Positions 1 through 8,729 of a stretch of DNA of 64,000 nucleotides are shown here, in pieces. Within the stretch, counting starts at the first letter, position 1, and every line of letters starts with the position of its first letter. The DNA is taken from positions 1 to 64,000 of the forward strand of contig DATJWB010000218.1 in assembly GCA_035501495.1 (NCBI GenBank), read 5' to 3'. This DNA is from JAIQFL01 sp035501495 (GTDB taxonomy: Bacteria > Acidobacteriota > Terriglobia > Bryobacterales > Bryobacteraceae). The notes beneath the pieces were generated by a model. That model made no database searches. It saw nothing but the letters and a program-made list of their open reading frames with translations, and was not told the DNA's origin. The translations under genes and the position numbers were made by a program.

Positions 1-249
1 TCTGGGCGATTGCGTAGACTGCCCCATTCAAGAGTCCGTTGCGAAAGGTCCACGCGGTATGCGCGTATTGACTGAGTCGAGCGATGGGTCCAGCGCAAGA
101 ACAGGAGGAGGCCAGAGCAACACGGTGAGCGTGCTGAGGGCAATGAGTGCTAGCGCAGGTTTATTTTGCGATTTTGCCCGTGTCACGAAAGGCAAGAGAC
201 AAGCTCCCGCTGGAATTAACTGGCGGATGCCTCTCTCTCCGGTGGTCAC
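1..249 (-). pseudogene. N-terminal part of a propeller histidine kinase, frameshifted, cut by window edge
   Basis: Read on the minus strand. GTG at 249 or, more naturally, GTG at 186 opens a hydrophobic export segment ending in VLA and followed by LDPSLD. About one base is then missing near 74-80. In the neighbouring frame the sequence continues as SQYAHTAWTFRNGLLNGAVY, the typical start of the sensor part of a two-component regulator propeller protein (compare VATVWQTEQGLPQS in the next gene upstream). The uncorrected frame stops at 28. The rest of the gene lies outside the window. Family assignment rests on this short motif and on the neighbouring paralogue; the shift could be real decay or an assembly error. 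Confidence 0.5.
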
Positions 250-251
250 GA

Positions 252-3200
252 TTACACCTTGTTCCTACGAAACAGCCGCAGTCCCTCGCGGCGATGCACT
301 GTTCGGTAAGCAATTCGGGCCGGAACGGTCAGTTCCGCTTCCGTGCCCGCACCAGATTCGCTCCAGAGTCTCAACCGCGCCCCGATTCGTTTGGCGCGCT
401 CGCGGACGCCCGGCAATCCCCAGTGCCCCGAGCGCGCGCCTTCATCGAGGACCCTGCGGTCGATGCCCTTTCCATTATCGCGAATCCTCAACCGGAAGAA
501 TTGGGGGGCGTAGGCGATTTCGGCCTCGATGCGGCTGGCGTGCGCGTGGCGGAAAGCGTTCCGCAGGAACTCGCGCGCCATCCGGTAGACCTCGTCCTGA
601 AGGAGCGGCGACAAGGGTTGCCGCGCTCCCTCCACGGTGACGTGGAATGCGGGAATTTCGCCCTCCGCACCGGAAGATCTCGCGAGTTCCTTTCCCGCGG
701 TTGTGAGCAGATACTCCAGATCTCTCTCCCCCCCAGGGTTGGCCCGCAGGCCTTGAATGGCATCCCGGCCCTCGGCGATGGCCTCGTCTCCCTCGCGGAT
801 CGCCCCGTCGAGCGTGCGGATGGCCTCTTCGGTGCGCCCGGGAAGTAGGTTGCGCGCCGCCTGAAACGAAAACATCAGTCCCTGAAAGCTCTGCAAAAGC
901 GTGTCGTGCAGTTCGCGCGCGATGCGCCCGCGCTCGTCGATGCGCTCCCCAAGGCGCATATTGAATTCCCGCTGCAGTTGCCGGACACGGAGCTGGTAGG
1001 CCGCCCAAAGTAGTACGAGAAAGGTGGCCGCGCCAAGAGCGTGAAACCAATTCGTCTGGTAAAAGTGCGGCCGCAGCACGAAACGCACGCTGGCCCCCTG
1101 CTCGTTCCAAATGCCGTAGCTGTTCGCCGCGATCACCTGGAACGAGTATTCTCCGGGAAGCATGTTCGTGTAGTGAGCGGTGCGCTGCGTGCCGGCGTCC
1201 ACCCAGTCCTTGTCATAGGGTTCGAGCCGGTACTTGAACCGCTGTCTTTCCGGAGCGGAGAGGCTCAGCGCGGTGAAGGTGAAGTCGAACGTGTCACTAC
1301 CGGCTGATACTGAAGTCCGGCGTTCGCGCCCCAGCGTCACCGTCTTTGCCCGAGCCTCCTCCAGTACGACAGGCGGAGGACCGTTGACTGCATTGGGGTC
1401 AATCGCCACAACGCCGCGCATGGTCGGAAACCATAACCGTCCGTCGCGAGTTTTTAGCTGTCCCTGGGGGCCCCCATTGCATTCGATGCTCTTCATGCCT
1501 TCGGCGACCCCGTACCAGACGGGCGAAAGGGAAGAAATTCTCCCGTCGGCAAAATCATTCAGCTCCTGCAAGCTGAGGCGAAAGATGCCCCGATCGGAAC
1601 TGAACCAGAGTTTGCCCTTGCCATCATCCAGGATGCCGACGATGTCGTTAGTCAGGCCATCCCTGGTCCTAGTCGCCTTGAACCTGCCATCCCGTAACCG
1701 ATACAGTGGTCCAGCGCTGGTAGCAACCCAGAGGGTCCCGCTAGAATCCTGGCCAATGCTGCCCACCAAATTGCGGGGCAGACCTTGCCTCTCATCGTAC
1801 AGGACGGTTTTGCCGCCGCGCACATACCGGAGCCCTGGCCGTAACAGGCTCGCCAGCCATAGGCCACCGTCACGGTCCTCGGCGATCTTGAGCACGTCGG
1901 GGTCGATCTGCTCGAATTCCCCGTCCCGAAAGCGGTAAAGCTGGCGCGTGCGCTCGTAGGTCTCCTGAACGGTCCAAAGGGTGCCCTGCTGGTCCTGAAG
2001 GATTTGGGTCACGGCTGCCGTTTCAACCTTGAAGCGGGTCAGCACGCCCGATCGCCAGCGATACAGTCCGCCTGATCCGCCGAAGTACAGGTCGCCATCG
2101 CCGGTTTGGGCAATGGTGCGAATTGACGTCAGGCCGGGAACGAGATGGAACTGATGCCCATCGAACCAGTAGACCGATTCTCCGCCCAGCCAGATGCGGC
2201 CGTCGCGATCCTGAAAAACAGCACGAAAGGCCGAGTCTGACAGGCCCTCGTCCTTACCATAGGCCGTCAAGGGGGCTCGGCGGAAACGAAACAGCCCCCT
2301 CCCCTCCGTTCCCACCCAGCGATTGCCTTCGCGATCCACCATCAGGCTGAGCACCTTCGGCGCCTCTCCGATGTTGGCAGGCAGTGGCAGGCCTTCGGGC
2401 GGACTGAGCTTCCCGTCCACAGCCCGAACAAGTCCGGCCGGCGTCAGCAGCAGTAACTCCCCATCCGTGTCTCTCGCCAGGGCCAGGATGCCCTGCTCGG
2501 GATATTGTTCGGGACTCGCGCCGGTCCACTGACGCTGTCGGATCGGCGGAAGCCGTACATCGGAGAACACCCCCTGGTGGTAGCGAACCAGGCGATACTG
2601 ATCTCGAAAAGCAACCCAGACACTTCCGTCGCGAGCTTCCTGTGCCATATACCCGCCAGACAGGGTCGCAACGGAGCCACCGGCCCCAAAACGCACAATG
2701 TCTTTTCCGCAGCGGAACCACATGCTTCCGTCCCGCGCCTGCAGGAAGAACTCGCTGACCTCTTTTCCCTGGTAGGTGGTGCAAGGCTCCAGCTTGTCGC
2801 CGGCAAAACACGCTATGCCGCTCGGAGTGTTGAGAGTGTTGATCCAAAGCTTGCCCGCGGCATCCTCGCGGATGGACCTGATGTTTCTGCTGCGGAAACT
2901 GTCCGGCGCCGCGTATGTAATTGCAACACCCTCATGCAGTCGGATGAGACCGCTAGTCAAAGTGCCGATCCACAATGCTCCGGAGCGGCTTTCGTACACA
3001 GCGCCGACCCGGGTGCTGACGAGGCCCGGAAGATCCGCCGCGTCGAAAACCTTGAAGTCGACGCCATCGAAGCGCACGAGCCCACCACCCGTGGCTAACC
3101 AAACATAGCCGTCACGGTCCTGCACCATACTAGCGATCGTGCTCTGCGGCAAGCCTTGTTCCGTTTGCCAAACCGTGGCGACGTACTGCGTCGGATAGGA

Positions 3201-3587
3201 TTGTGCGTGGACGGGAGCGATCAAGCGAGTCGCAAGCAGACCCGCGGCACGCGCAACTGCGGTCCGATGCCGCCACTGATGCCGCGCCAACTTCCCTCGT
3301 GCGCCAGTCGAGCGGATCGGCTGCACGAAGCACCAGTAGAACCTGATTGAAGTGGCGACCGCTAACACCGAAAGTCCTAGACCTCCAGCCCAGCAGCTTG
3401 TGACCAGTGCAAACAGCCGAAGGAGCGGCGGAAACACCGAACTGGAAACGGTCCACGAGTGGCAAGGCCTCCAATCCAGCAGTGCCGGAGAGCGCCGTAA
3501 ACCATACCGCGAGAAATCTGCCAGGCGCTGCTCCGCAACCACGGCGTCGGCAGCGAACTGGTTTGCCTTCAGAACCAACCTCCGCAT
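252..3587 (-). CDS. Two-component regulator propeller sensor histidine kinase
   Basis: A membrane sensor kinase. Residues about 130-750 hold repeated Reg_prop blades (for example QDRDGYVWLATGGGLVRF and FQDRDGRIWLGGESVYWF). A Y_Y_Y domain follows (FKYRLEPYDKDWVDAG, then FVLRPHFYQTNWF), then one membrane helix, a HisKA_3 dimerisation domain with the phospho-acceptor His in ARELHDTLLQSF (about residue 894), and an HATPase domain (RDNGKGID, GLPGVRERAKRIGARL). No response regulator is adjacent. The first 100 residues look unlike the family. A TTG at 3290, preceded by GAGGGAAG, would give a normal export signal ending in PVHAQS and a 1012-residue protein, so the true start is uncertain. Confidence 0.85.
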   Translation of the reverse strand: MRRLVLKANQFAADAVVAEQRLADFSRYGLRRSPALLDWRPCHSWTVSSSVFPPLLRLFALVTSCWAGGLGLSVLAVATSIRFYWCFVQPIRSTGARGKLARHQWRHRTAVARAAGLLATRLIAPVHAQSYPTQYVATVWQTEQGLPQSTIASMVQDRDGYVWLATGGGLVRFDGVDFKVFDAADLPGLVSTRVGAVYESRSGALWIGTLTSGLIRLHEGVAITYAAPDSFRSRNIRSIREDAAGKLWINTLNTPSGIACFAGDKLEPCTTYQGKEVSEFFLQARDGSMWFRCGKDIVRFGAGGSVATLSGGYMAQEARDGSVWVAFRDQYRLVRYHQGVFSDVRLPPIRQRQWTGASPEQYPEQGILALARDTDGELLLLTPAGLVRAVDGKLSPPEGLPLPANIGEAPKVLSLMVDREGNRWVGTEGRGLFRFRRAPLTAYGKDEGLSDSAFRAVFQDRDGRIWLGGESVYWFDGHQFHLVPGLTSIRTIAQTGDGDLYFGGSGGLYRWRSGVLTRFKVETAAVTQILQDQQGTLWTVQETYERTRQLYRFRDGEFEQIDPDVLKIAEDRDGGLWLASLLRPGLRYVRGGKTVLYDERQGLPRNLVGSIGQDSSGTLWVATSAGPLYRLRDGRFKATRTRDGLTNDIVGILDDGKGKLWFSSDRGIFRLSLQELNDFADGRISSLSPVWYGVAEGMKSIECNGGPQGQLKTRDGRLWFPTMRGVVAIDPNAVNGPPPVVLEEARAKTVTLGRERRTSVSAGSDTFDFTFTALSLSAPERQRFKYRLEPYDKDWVDAGTQRTAHYTNMLPGEYSFQVIAANSYGIWNEQGASVRFVLRPHFYQTNWFHALGAATFLVLLWAAYQLRVRQLQREFNMRLGERIDERGRIARELHDTLLQSFQGLMFSFQAARNLLPGRTEEAIRTLDGAIREGDEAIAEGRDAIQGLRANPGGERDLEYLLTTAGKELARSSGAEGEIPAFHVTVEGARQPLSPLLQDEVYRMAREFLRNAFRHAHASRIEAEIAYAPQFFRLRIRDNGKGIDRRVLDEGARSGHWGLPGVRERAKRIGARLRLWSESGAGTEAELTVPARIAYRTVHRREGLRLFRRNKV

Positions 3588-3626
3588 AAGCTGAGATGTC
3601 CTAGGCTCTGTGTAGTCTTCTGGATT

Positions 3627-4166
3627 CTAGCACCCGTTAGCGTCGCGGAGGTTACGGATGCTCCTATGGAGACTCGCCGCCCTCACCATTGCGGCGAATC
3701 TGTCAAGGGCCACATCACGAGCCTCGCGCGCACGCCCCGCCGAACCACGCGGTCTGGTAGAACCGCGGTTTGATGGAGAACTCGGGCGTGTCGCCGGTCT
3801 AACCGCGCTCGTGGGCGTAATTCCAGCCCTTCGATGAGTTGATCGACGAGAGGCAGAGCTTCTTCGAGCGGTATCGGCCCGGCGGCAATCCGCGAGCGTC
3901 GGACCGGGCACCAGTTCCATGATCAGGGTGCGCTCTTCCACTCCGTAAATCGCCGCGATTCCGGGATGATTGAGCGATGCCAGGACTTGCGCTTCACGCT
4001 CCATGCGCGCCATGCGGTCGGAGTCCTGGGCGAAAGCCGGCGGCAACACTCTAACCGCGACGTCGCGATTCAGTTTGGTGTCGGTGGCGCGGTGGACGAC
4101 GCCCATGCCGCCTTCGCCGGGTTTGGAGGTGATGCGATAGTGGGCAATTGTGGAGGGCTGGGTCAT
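3627..4166 (-). pseudogene. Relic: Ser/Thr protein kinase N-terminus joined to a propeller-kinase fragment
   Basis: The first 85 codons match the N-lobe of a Hanks-type kinase (GEGGMGVVHRATDTKLNR, MEREAQVLASLNHPGIAAI), but the ATP-binding Lys of the VAIK motif reads Arg (VAVRVLP). After GPTLAD the frame is lost. In another frame it continues GPIPLEEALPLVDQLIEG, then a second single-base shift restores EYAHERG. Immediately after that a different frame reads FSIKPRFYQTAWF, which resembles the end of a Y_Y_Y domain before the membrane helix in propeller kinases (FVLRPHFYQTNWF in the neighbouring kinase gene). It therefore looks like two gene remains joined by a deletion. No function is expected. 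Confidence 0.6.
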
Positions 4167-4557
4167 GAGTGCCGGGCTCTTGGCATCGTATCACTTCCGA
4201 GCAACTGCAGACCCGGAGCCGCTGAGCCGAACGGAGCAGGCGGGCCACTCGAAAACTGGCCACTGGCCGTGAAAACCGCGATTTCGGAAAGTGGCCACAC
4301 GGAAGTCGCTTGGCGGGGAGTATGAGCGTTCGGGCCGTCACTGTTTTCTTTCCTAGCCAGTTTGTTTCTTCCACCCACGCGGGCTGTGTGAGCGCCGACC
4401 ACCCATGTGTTTTTTCCTTTCTTGAAACCAGTTGCAGTTTCAGCCGCCGCCCAGTTCAGCAGTCGCCACTTGCGTCGCGCGATGTTCTCCCAACTGGCCC
4501 GCCGAAGAAGGCGGTATACTCGCTAACGGGGAACGTCAGTTCTTCATTTCACGCTGA
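4167..4557. other. Intergenic stretch, no gene seen
   Basis: No reading frame on either strand shows recognisable protein sequence, a ribosome binding site or codon regularity. It separates the kinase relic from a TIR-like relic and is probably decayed DNA. Confidence 0.4.
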
Positions 4558-4755
4558 ACCAGCACAACCGCCGATGAACAGAATCGGGCTGCCGACGGAT
4601 ACACCATCAACACCAATGTCCTGATTGAGGTGGGCGCAGCCTTCGTTCTCTACGACCAGCAGGTTGTGCTCCTATGGGACAGACGCCTGAAGGTGCCTTC
4701 CAATATCCAAGGACTGTACCGGCGCGTTGAAGAGCTTCAAAGACAAACGCAGCAC
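4558..4755 (+). pseudogene. Relic of a TIR-like nucleotide-binding domain protein, C-terminal part
   Basis: An open frame without a start reads DGYTINTNVLIEVGAAF, then VLYDQQVVLLWDRRLKVPSN and IQGLYR. This resembles the C-terminal half of TIR-like predicted nucleotide-binding domains of the CAP12/Pycsar-effector type, where an N-V-x-x-E-x-G motif is followed by a strand and a P-S-N-x-x-G-L-Y turn. The match ends abruptly after LYR, and a stop lies just upstream of 4558, so only a fragment survives. It points to a former stand-alone effector or defence-type gene here. The assignment is from motif memory, not a search. Confidence 0.4.
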
Positions 4756-4764
4756 GATCGGTGC

Positions 4765-6120
4765 TTAATCCGGCAGTTTGTCTTGCTGGGGCTCCGGCAG
4801 CCAAAAACTGGCGGCGAATCCGCCCGCATACACCAGCAGCGCCACCAGGCTCGCGGCATATGCCAATCGCGTGGAGGCGCTCCCCGGCATCACGTTGGAT
4901 ATTTGCGTGGTCAGCAGTGCGGCGGACGTTCCGATCATGCGGCCGCCGATGTTCGCCGCGAAACTCTCGCCGGTGCCCCGCAGATAGGTGGGATAGACCC
5001 GCGGCAGGTAGTTGCCCCAGAAACTGAGCTGGGCCACGGTGCAGAACCCCGCCAGGAAAATTCCCCAACGCAGCATGGCCAGACCGGTCACCGCCGGAAA
5101 GCAGAACACCAACGGGACAATAACCAGGCCCGGAACCTGAAAAACCCGCAGCAGCTTTCGCCTCGAGACGATCCGCACCGCCAGGAAGGCCAGAACGAGA
5201 CGCCCTACCAATCCGCCGGCCTCCTGGAGCGTTTGCACCGACGCCACCTCTCCCTGGATCACCGCCTGGCGCTGCGGTGGCCTCAACTTCGCGTCCACCT
5301 TCACCAGGGAAGGCACGATCTGCGGCAACTGCTGGATGGCGCCGAACGCTGCTCCCAGGCTGCAGGCAAAAATCAGCGCGCTCACCAGACTGGTCTGACG
5401 AAATTGCCGATTCAGGATCGCCCCCAGGCTGGGACGCTGCAGGGTCCCCGCAGCCTTCTTTTCCTGCCACACCGGCGACTCCGGCAGGAACGGCCGGATC
5501 AAAATGAGCGGTATCGCCGGAATGAGCCCCGCGATCAGCAGATAGCGCCAGTTGTCATGGCCTCCATAAATCGCCGGAAGCGAGACGGCAATGCGGGAAA
5601 TGACCAGCGCCGTCAGGCTCACCAAAAAGCCCCCCAGCGAAGAAAACGCCTGGGTGTACCCGATGATCGACTCCCGGCGGCTGGGATCGGGAAACAACTC
5701 GGCCAACCATGCCACCGCCGCCACGAACTCCACGCAAACTCCGATAAACGCGGTAACGCGAAGAACCAGCAGTGTCTCGAGCGAGGTCGCGAACCCCGAC
5801 GCGAATGCCGAGCCGGCGTAGATCAGAATGCTCCACGTCAGCACGCGGCGGCGGCCGAGACGGTCTGTCAAATAACCGCCCAGAAGACCGAAGATCCCTC
5901 CCGCCACCGCCGGAACGTAAAACATCAGATCGCGCCAGTGTGCGTACCCCGGACTGCCGAAGGCCAGGCCGCCAAGCTGCTCGATTGCCGGCCGTAGAAT
6001 CAGCGGCAGCATCAGCAGCACGAATGAATCGAAGGCGAATCCGATGACCGCAATTACGCAGATCAGCCATTGGAGGCCGGTGAGCCGGGGCGCGATCTCG
6101 GCGGGTCGGGTCGGTGCCAT
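4765..6120 (-). CDS. MFS transporter
   Basis: A 451-residue inner-membrane transporter of the major facilitator superfamily, probably for a sugar or organic acid. About 12 hydrophobic helices are visible. The loop 2-3 signature appears as GGYLTDRLGRRRVLTW, and LPESPVWQEKK follows helix 6. The open frame extends 81 codons further upstream, but ATG 6120 is preceded at a proper distance by GGAGGG and fits the family length. Its start faces that of a small membrane protein at 6212, so the 90 bases between them must hold both promoters. The substrate cannot be read from sequence. Confidence 0.85.
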   Translation of the reverse strand: MAPTRPAEIAPRLTGLQWLICVIAVIGFAFDSFVLLMLPLILRPAIEQLGGLAFGSPGYAHWRDLMFYVPAVAGGIFGLLGGYLTDRLGRRRVLTWSILIYAGSAFASGFATSLETLLVLRVTAFIGVCVEFVAAVAWLAELFPDPSRRESIIGYTQAFSSLGGFLVSLTALVISRIAVSLPAIYGGHDNWRYLLIAGLIPAIPLILIRPFLPESPVWQEKKAAGTLQRPSLGAILNRQFRQTSLVSALIFACSLGAAFGAIQQLPQIVPSLVKVDAKLRPPQRQAVIQGEVASVQTLQEAGGLVGRLVLAFLAVRIVSRRKLLRVFQVPGLVIVPLVFCFPAVTGLAMLRWGIFLAGFCTVAQLSFWGNYLPRVYPTYLRGTGESFAANIGGRMIGTSAALLTTQISNVMPGSASTRLAYAASLVALLVYAGGFAASFWLPEPQQDKLPD

Positions 6121-6211
6121 CTCGGAAAGTTCCCTCCGGGCGATTTCCTGGCCAGTATCCCACAGTGCATTGCGGATTTGCAGGCGAAAAAGCTGGTAGA
6201 ATCTGGAGAAC

Positions 6212-6721
6212 ATGCAACAGAGCGCAGTCGCAACGAAAGTTGCAGAACGCACACAGGCAGGGGGAAAGCGATCGATGGTCTGGATGGTGTTTACCTTGGG
6301 AGCCGTGCTCTCCTGGGGCGTGTACGGTGCCGCGCTGGGCAAGGGAACAGCGCTGTTGCACAATCCGTTGAAAGCCCTTCTTTGCGTGGGCGGAGCCTAT
6401 TTTTTGATCGGCGTACTGGCGCCGGTGCTGGCCCTCTCGGGCCAGGGTGGCATTACCGGTTTCACCACGTCGGGTACGGTGTGGGCCACTATTGGCGGCG
6501 CGCTCGGCGCGATTGGCGCGGTGTGCATCATTTACGCGTTTCGCGCCGGAGGAGTACCGACCTACGTGATGCCCCTGGTCTTCGGCGGCGCGCCCGTGAT
6601 CAACGTGCTGGTGACGATGGCCATACAGCCGCCGAAATCGGCGCCGAGCCCGCTGCTCTATCTCGGCTTCCTGCTGGTGGTGTCCGGCGCGGGCATGGTC
6701 CTGTATTTCAAGCCTTCCTAG
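6212..6721 (+). CDS. Small four-to-five-helix membrane protein, EamA/DMT-like
   Basis: A 169-residue inner-membrane protein. Hydrophobic segments lie near residues 23-45, 55-75, 85-110, 120-138 and 148-166. The helix pattern and the GVPTYVMPLVFGGAPVINVL stretch resemble half of a drug/metabolite transporter, so it may act as a dimer. ATG 6212 has no strong ribosome binding site; ATG 6275 just before the first helix is an alternative. It is divergent from the MFS gene. No function can be assigned beyond membrane localisation. Confidence 0.75.
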   Translation: MQQSAVATKVAERTQAGGKRSMVWMVFTLGAVLSWGVYGAALGKGTALLHNPLKALLCVGGAYFLIGVLAPVLALSGQGGITGFTTSGTVWATIGGALGAIGAVCIIYAFRAGGVPTYVMPLVFGGAPVINVLVTMAIQPPKSAPSPLLYLGFLLVVSGAGMVLYFKPS

Positions 6722-6799
6722 CCCGCCGCGTGGCGCGAACACATGTCTGCCCTCCCGGCACTCGTGCCGCCTATCTGCAGGCGAGGGACGTCGGCAGCA

Positions 6800-7056
6800 A
6801 CCGCGAAGAAGCACCTGCAAAAGAATCCGACATCCTGGTAGCGCTATTGGCGGAGGTTCGGCAGTTGCGGCAGGATATCGAGGCGATGACGGTGGCGCCG
6901 CAGCGTGCGCAACTCGGGCTGTATAACTTGAGATGCAGGATGCGGCGGTTACCCGGTCGAGCCGGCGCTGGATGACGTGCGACGGAGGTGCCCGGATCTC
7001 GCGCGCCGGCCAGTCTCGCCTGATCGTTCCGAAGCCGGCTCTCGGCGGCGTTCAAC
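6800..7056. pseudogene. Relic of an acidobacterial coiled-coil protein, pieces on both strands
   Basis: On the plus strand a frame without a start reads LLAEVRQLRQDIEAM, then QRAQLGLYNL. After a shift it continues MQDAAVTRSSRR. This looks like the N-terminal region of a coiled-coil hypothetical protein that I associate with acidobacterial genomes. On the minus strand near 7055-6985 a frame reads AAESRLRNDQARLAGARD, which resembles the C-terminal part of the same kind of protein. Fragments facing opposite ways suggest deletion plus inversion. No intact gene remains in the 350 bases between 6722 and 7073. Confidence 0.4.
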
Positions 7057-7073
7057 AGCGTTGGGGGCTTGTT

Positions 7074-7292
7074 CTATTTCCGGACCAGTGGCTCGCCGAC
7101 ATTCTGCAATTTGACGTGCCATGGTGCCACATCTCGAACACTATACCACCACACATCGCCGGTTCGGTCGTTGAACAGCCAGAAGCCTTCTGCACCACCG
7201 GAGAAGTGGAACCCAATGAATTGACTCTGAGCCTGCGCAGTGGCTGTGGGGTTGGTGAGCGGCCGCAGGGCTACGACTCCAAGCAGTAGCAT
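7074..7292 (-). CDS. Small exported hypothetical protein
   Basis: A 72-residue protein beginning with one hydrophobic segment (MLLLGVVALRPL) and an AQAQS cleavage-like site. The mature part has FWLFNDRTGDVWWY, a Trp/Tyr-rich strand pattern common in short exported acidobacterial proteins. The open frame continues upstream with further hydrophobic residues (GNTILTII), so the real start may be a rare codon before 7292. It lies downstream of the DUF1501 gene on the same strand, 70 bases after its stop, and may share its transcript. Function unknown. Confidence 0.5.
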   Translation of the reverse strand: MLLLGVVALRPLTNPTATAQAQSQFIGFHFSGGAEGFWLFNDRTGDVWWYSVRDVAPWHVKLQNVGEPLVRK

Positions 7293-7361
7293 GATGATGG
7301 TCAGAATCGTGTTACCCAGAGCCGTGGCCCTGCATTCGGGCGGCCGGGTCCCGGGAATCGT

Positions 7362-8729
7362 CTACGCCAGGATGTCCTTCACTACCTGCCCATACACGTC
7401 CGTCAGGCGGAAATCGCGGCCCGCATACCGATATGTCAACTTCTCGTGATCGATGCCGAGCTGATGCAGCACCGTAGCGTGAAGATCATGGATTGAGACA
7501 GGCTTGTCGACAGCCTGGAAGCCGAACTCGTCCGTCCCGCCGTAGACCAGGCCGCCTTTCACGCCTCCGCCGGCCATCCACATCGTGAATCCATAGGGAT
7601 TGTGATCGCGTCCGTCTCCGCTCTCCGAGACCGGGGTGCGGCCGAATTCCCCGCCCCACACCACCGCTGTCTCGCCAAGCAAGCCGCGCCGCTTCAGGTC
7701 GCGGAGGAGCGCGGCCGATGCCTGATCCATATCGGGACAGCGGTCGCGCAGCGCCTTGTTGATGGCCTTGTGATCGTCCCACGGCTGGCCCGGTCCATAA
7801 AAGACATGCACCGTGCGCACTCCTCGCTCCACCAGCCGCCGGGCCAGCAGGCAGCCGTTGGCGAACGGCGTGTGGCCGTACTCTTCGCGCACCGCCTCGG
7901 GCTCTTTGCGCAGATCGAACACATCCAGAGCCTCGAACTGCATCCGGTAAGCGGTCTCCATCGCCCGAATCCGCCCGTCCAGAAACTCGTCTTCACCGAA
8001 CGACTGCTCATGTTCGCGATTGAGCGCCTGCACCAGGTCCAGTTGTTTCCGCTGCTGCTGCTGGTCGAGCTGCTTGTTCTGCAGGTACCGGATCATCTTG
8101 TCCGGTTCGGTCGCCGCATCGTTGAACTGCGTTCCCTGGTGCTCCGAAGGCAGAAATCCCGAGCGCCACAGCCCGCCGCCATCGCCGCCCGGACTCAGCA
8201 CCACGTACCCCGGCAGGTTCTGGTTCTCGCTCCCCAGCCCGTACGAGATCCACGCACCCATCGACGGCCGCGTCGAAGCGATGTTCCCCGAATGAAACAG
8301 ATTGCGCGCCGGCGTATGGGTGGGATTAAAGGTGTACATCGAGCGGATGATGCACAGGTCGTCGATGCTCTTGGCGAGATTCGGAAGCAGTTCGCTGACT
8401 TCGATCCCGGACTGCCCGTAGCGCTGGAACTCGAACGGCGACGGCAGCAATCCGCCCGTAACGCGCTCGGTGCGAAAGCCCGCGGTCGATGGCGGCCGCT
8501 GGCCCGCGTACTTCACCAGCGACGGCTTGGGATCGAACATGTCCAACTGCGAAGGGCCGCCCACCAGGAACAGGAAGATGTTGTGTTTGGCCGTGGGTTT
8601 GAAGTGCGGGCCGACGGTGTGAACCGAAGCGGCGCGCGCATCGTCGGCGAGCATGCCCGCCAGGCCGATGGAGCCCAGGCCGCCGCAGAGCGAACGAATC
8701 AGGTCGCGGCGTGAATATCGTTGGATCAT
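7362..8729 (-). CDS. DUF1501 exported protein
   Basis: A 455-residue protein of the DUF1501 family (sulfatase-like alkaline phosphatase fold). It starts with a Tat-type signal (YSRRDLIRSLCGGLGSIG, then ADDARA). Family landmarks are FLVGGPSQLDMFDPKP near residue 55, WISYGLGSENQNLPGYVVLS, and WGGEFGRTPVSESGDGRDHN with its metal-site-like Asp/His near residue 365. Its ATG overlaps the stop of the DUF1549/DUF1553 gene by four bases (ATGA), so the two are translationally coupled. The pair is common in planctomycetes and acidobacteria. The substrate is not established; a role in degrading complex polymers is usually assumed. Confidence 0.88.
   Translation of the reverse strand: MIQRYSRRDLIRSLCGGLGSIGLAGMLADDARAASVHTVGPHFKPTAKHNIFLFLVGGPSQLDMFDPKPSLVKYAGQRPPSTAGFRTERVTGGLLPSPFEFQRYGQSGIEVSELLPNLAKSIDDLCIIRSMYTFNPTHTPARNLFHSGNIASTRPSMGAWISYGLGSENQNLPGYVVLSPGGDGGGLWRSGFLPSEHQGTQFNDAATEPDKMIRYLQNKQLDQQQQRKQLDLVQALNREHEQSFGEDEFLDGRIRAMETAYRMQFEALDVFDLRKEPEAVREEYGHTPFANGCLLARRLVERGVRTVHVFYGPGQPWDDHKAINKALRDRCPDMDQASAALLRDLKRRGLLGETAVVWGGEFGRTPVSESGDGRDHNPYGFTMWMAGGGVKGGLVYGGTDEFGFQAVDKPVSIHDLHATVLHQLGIDHEKLTYRYAGRDFRLTDVYGQVVKDILA

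Noticed and set aside
4756..5997. Continuation of the TIR-like relic frame on the plus strand
   Set aside because: After LYR the translation becomes Gln/Arg-rich and is antisense to the MFS transporter, so only the part up to about 4755 is meaningful.
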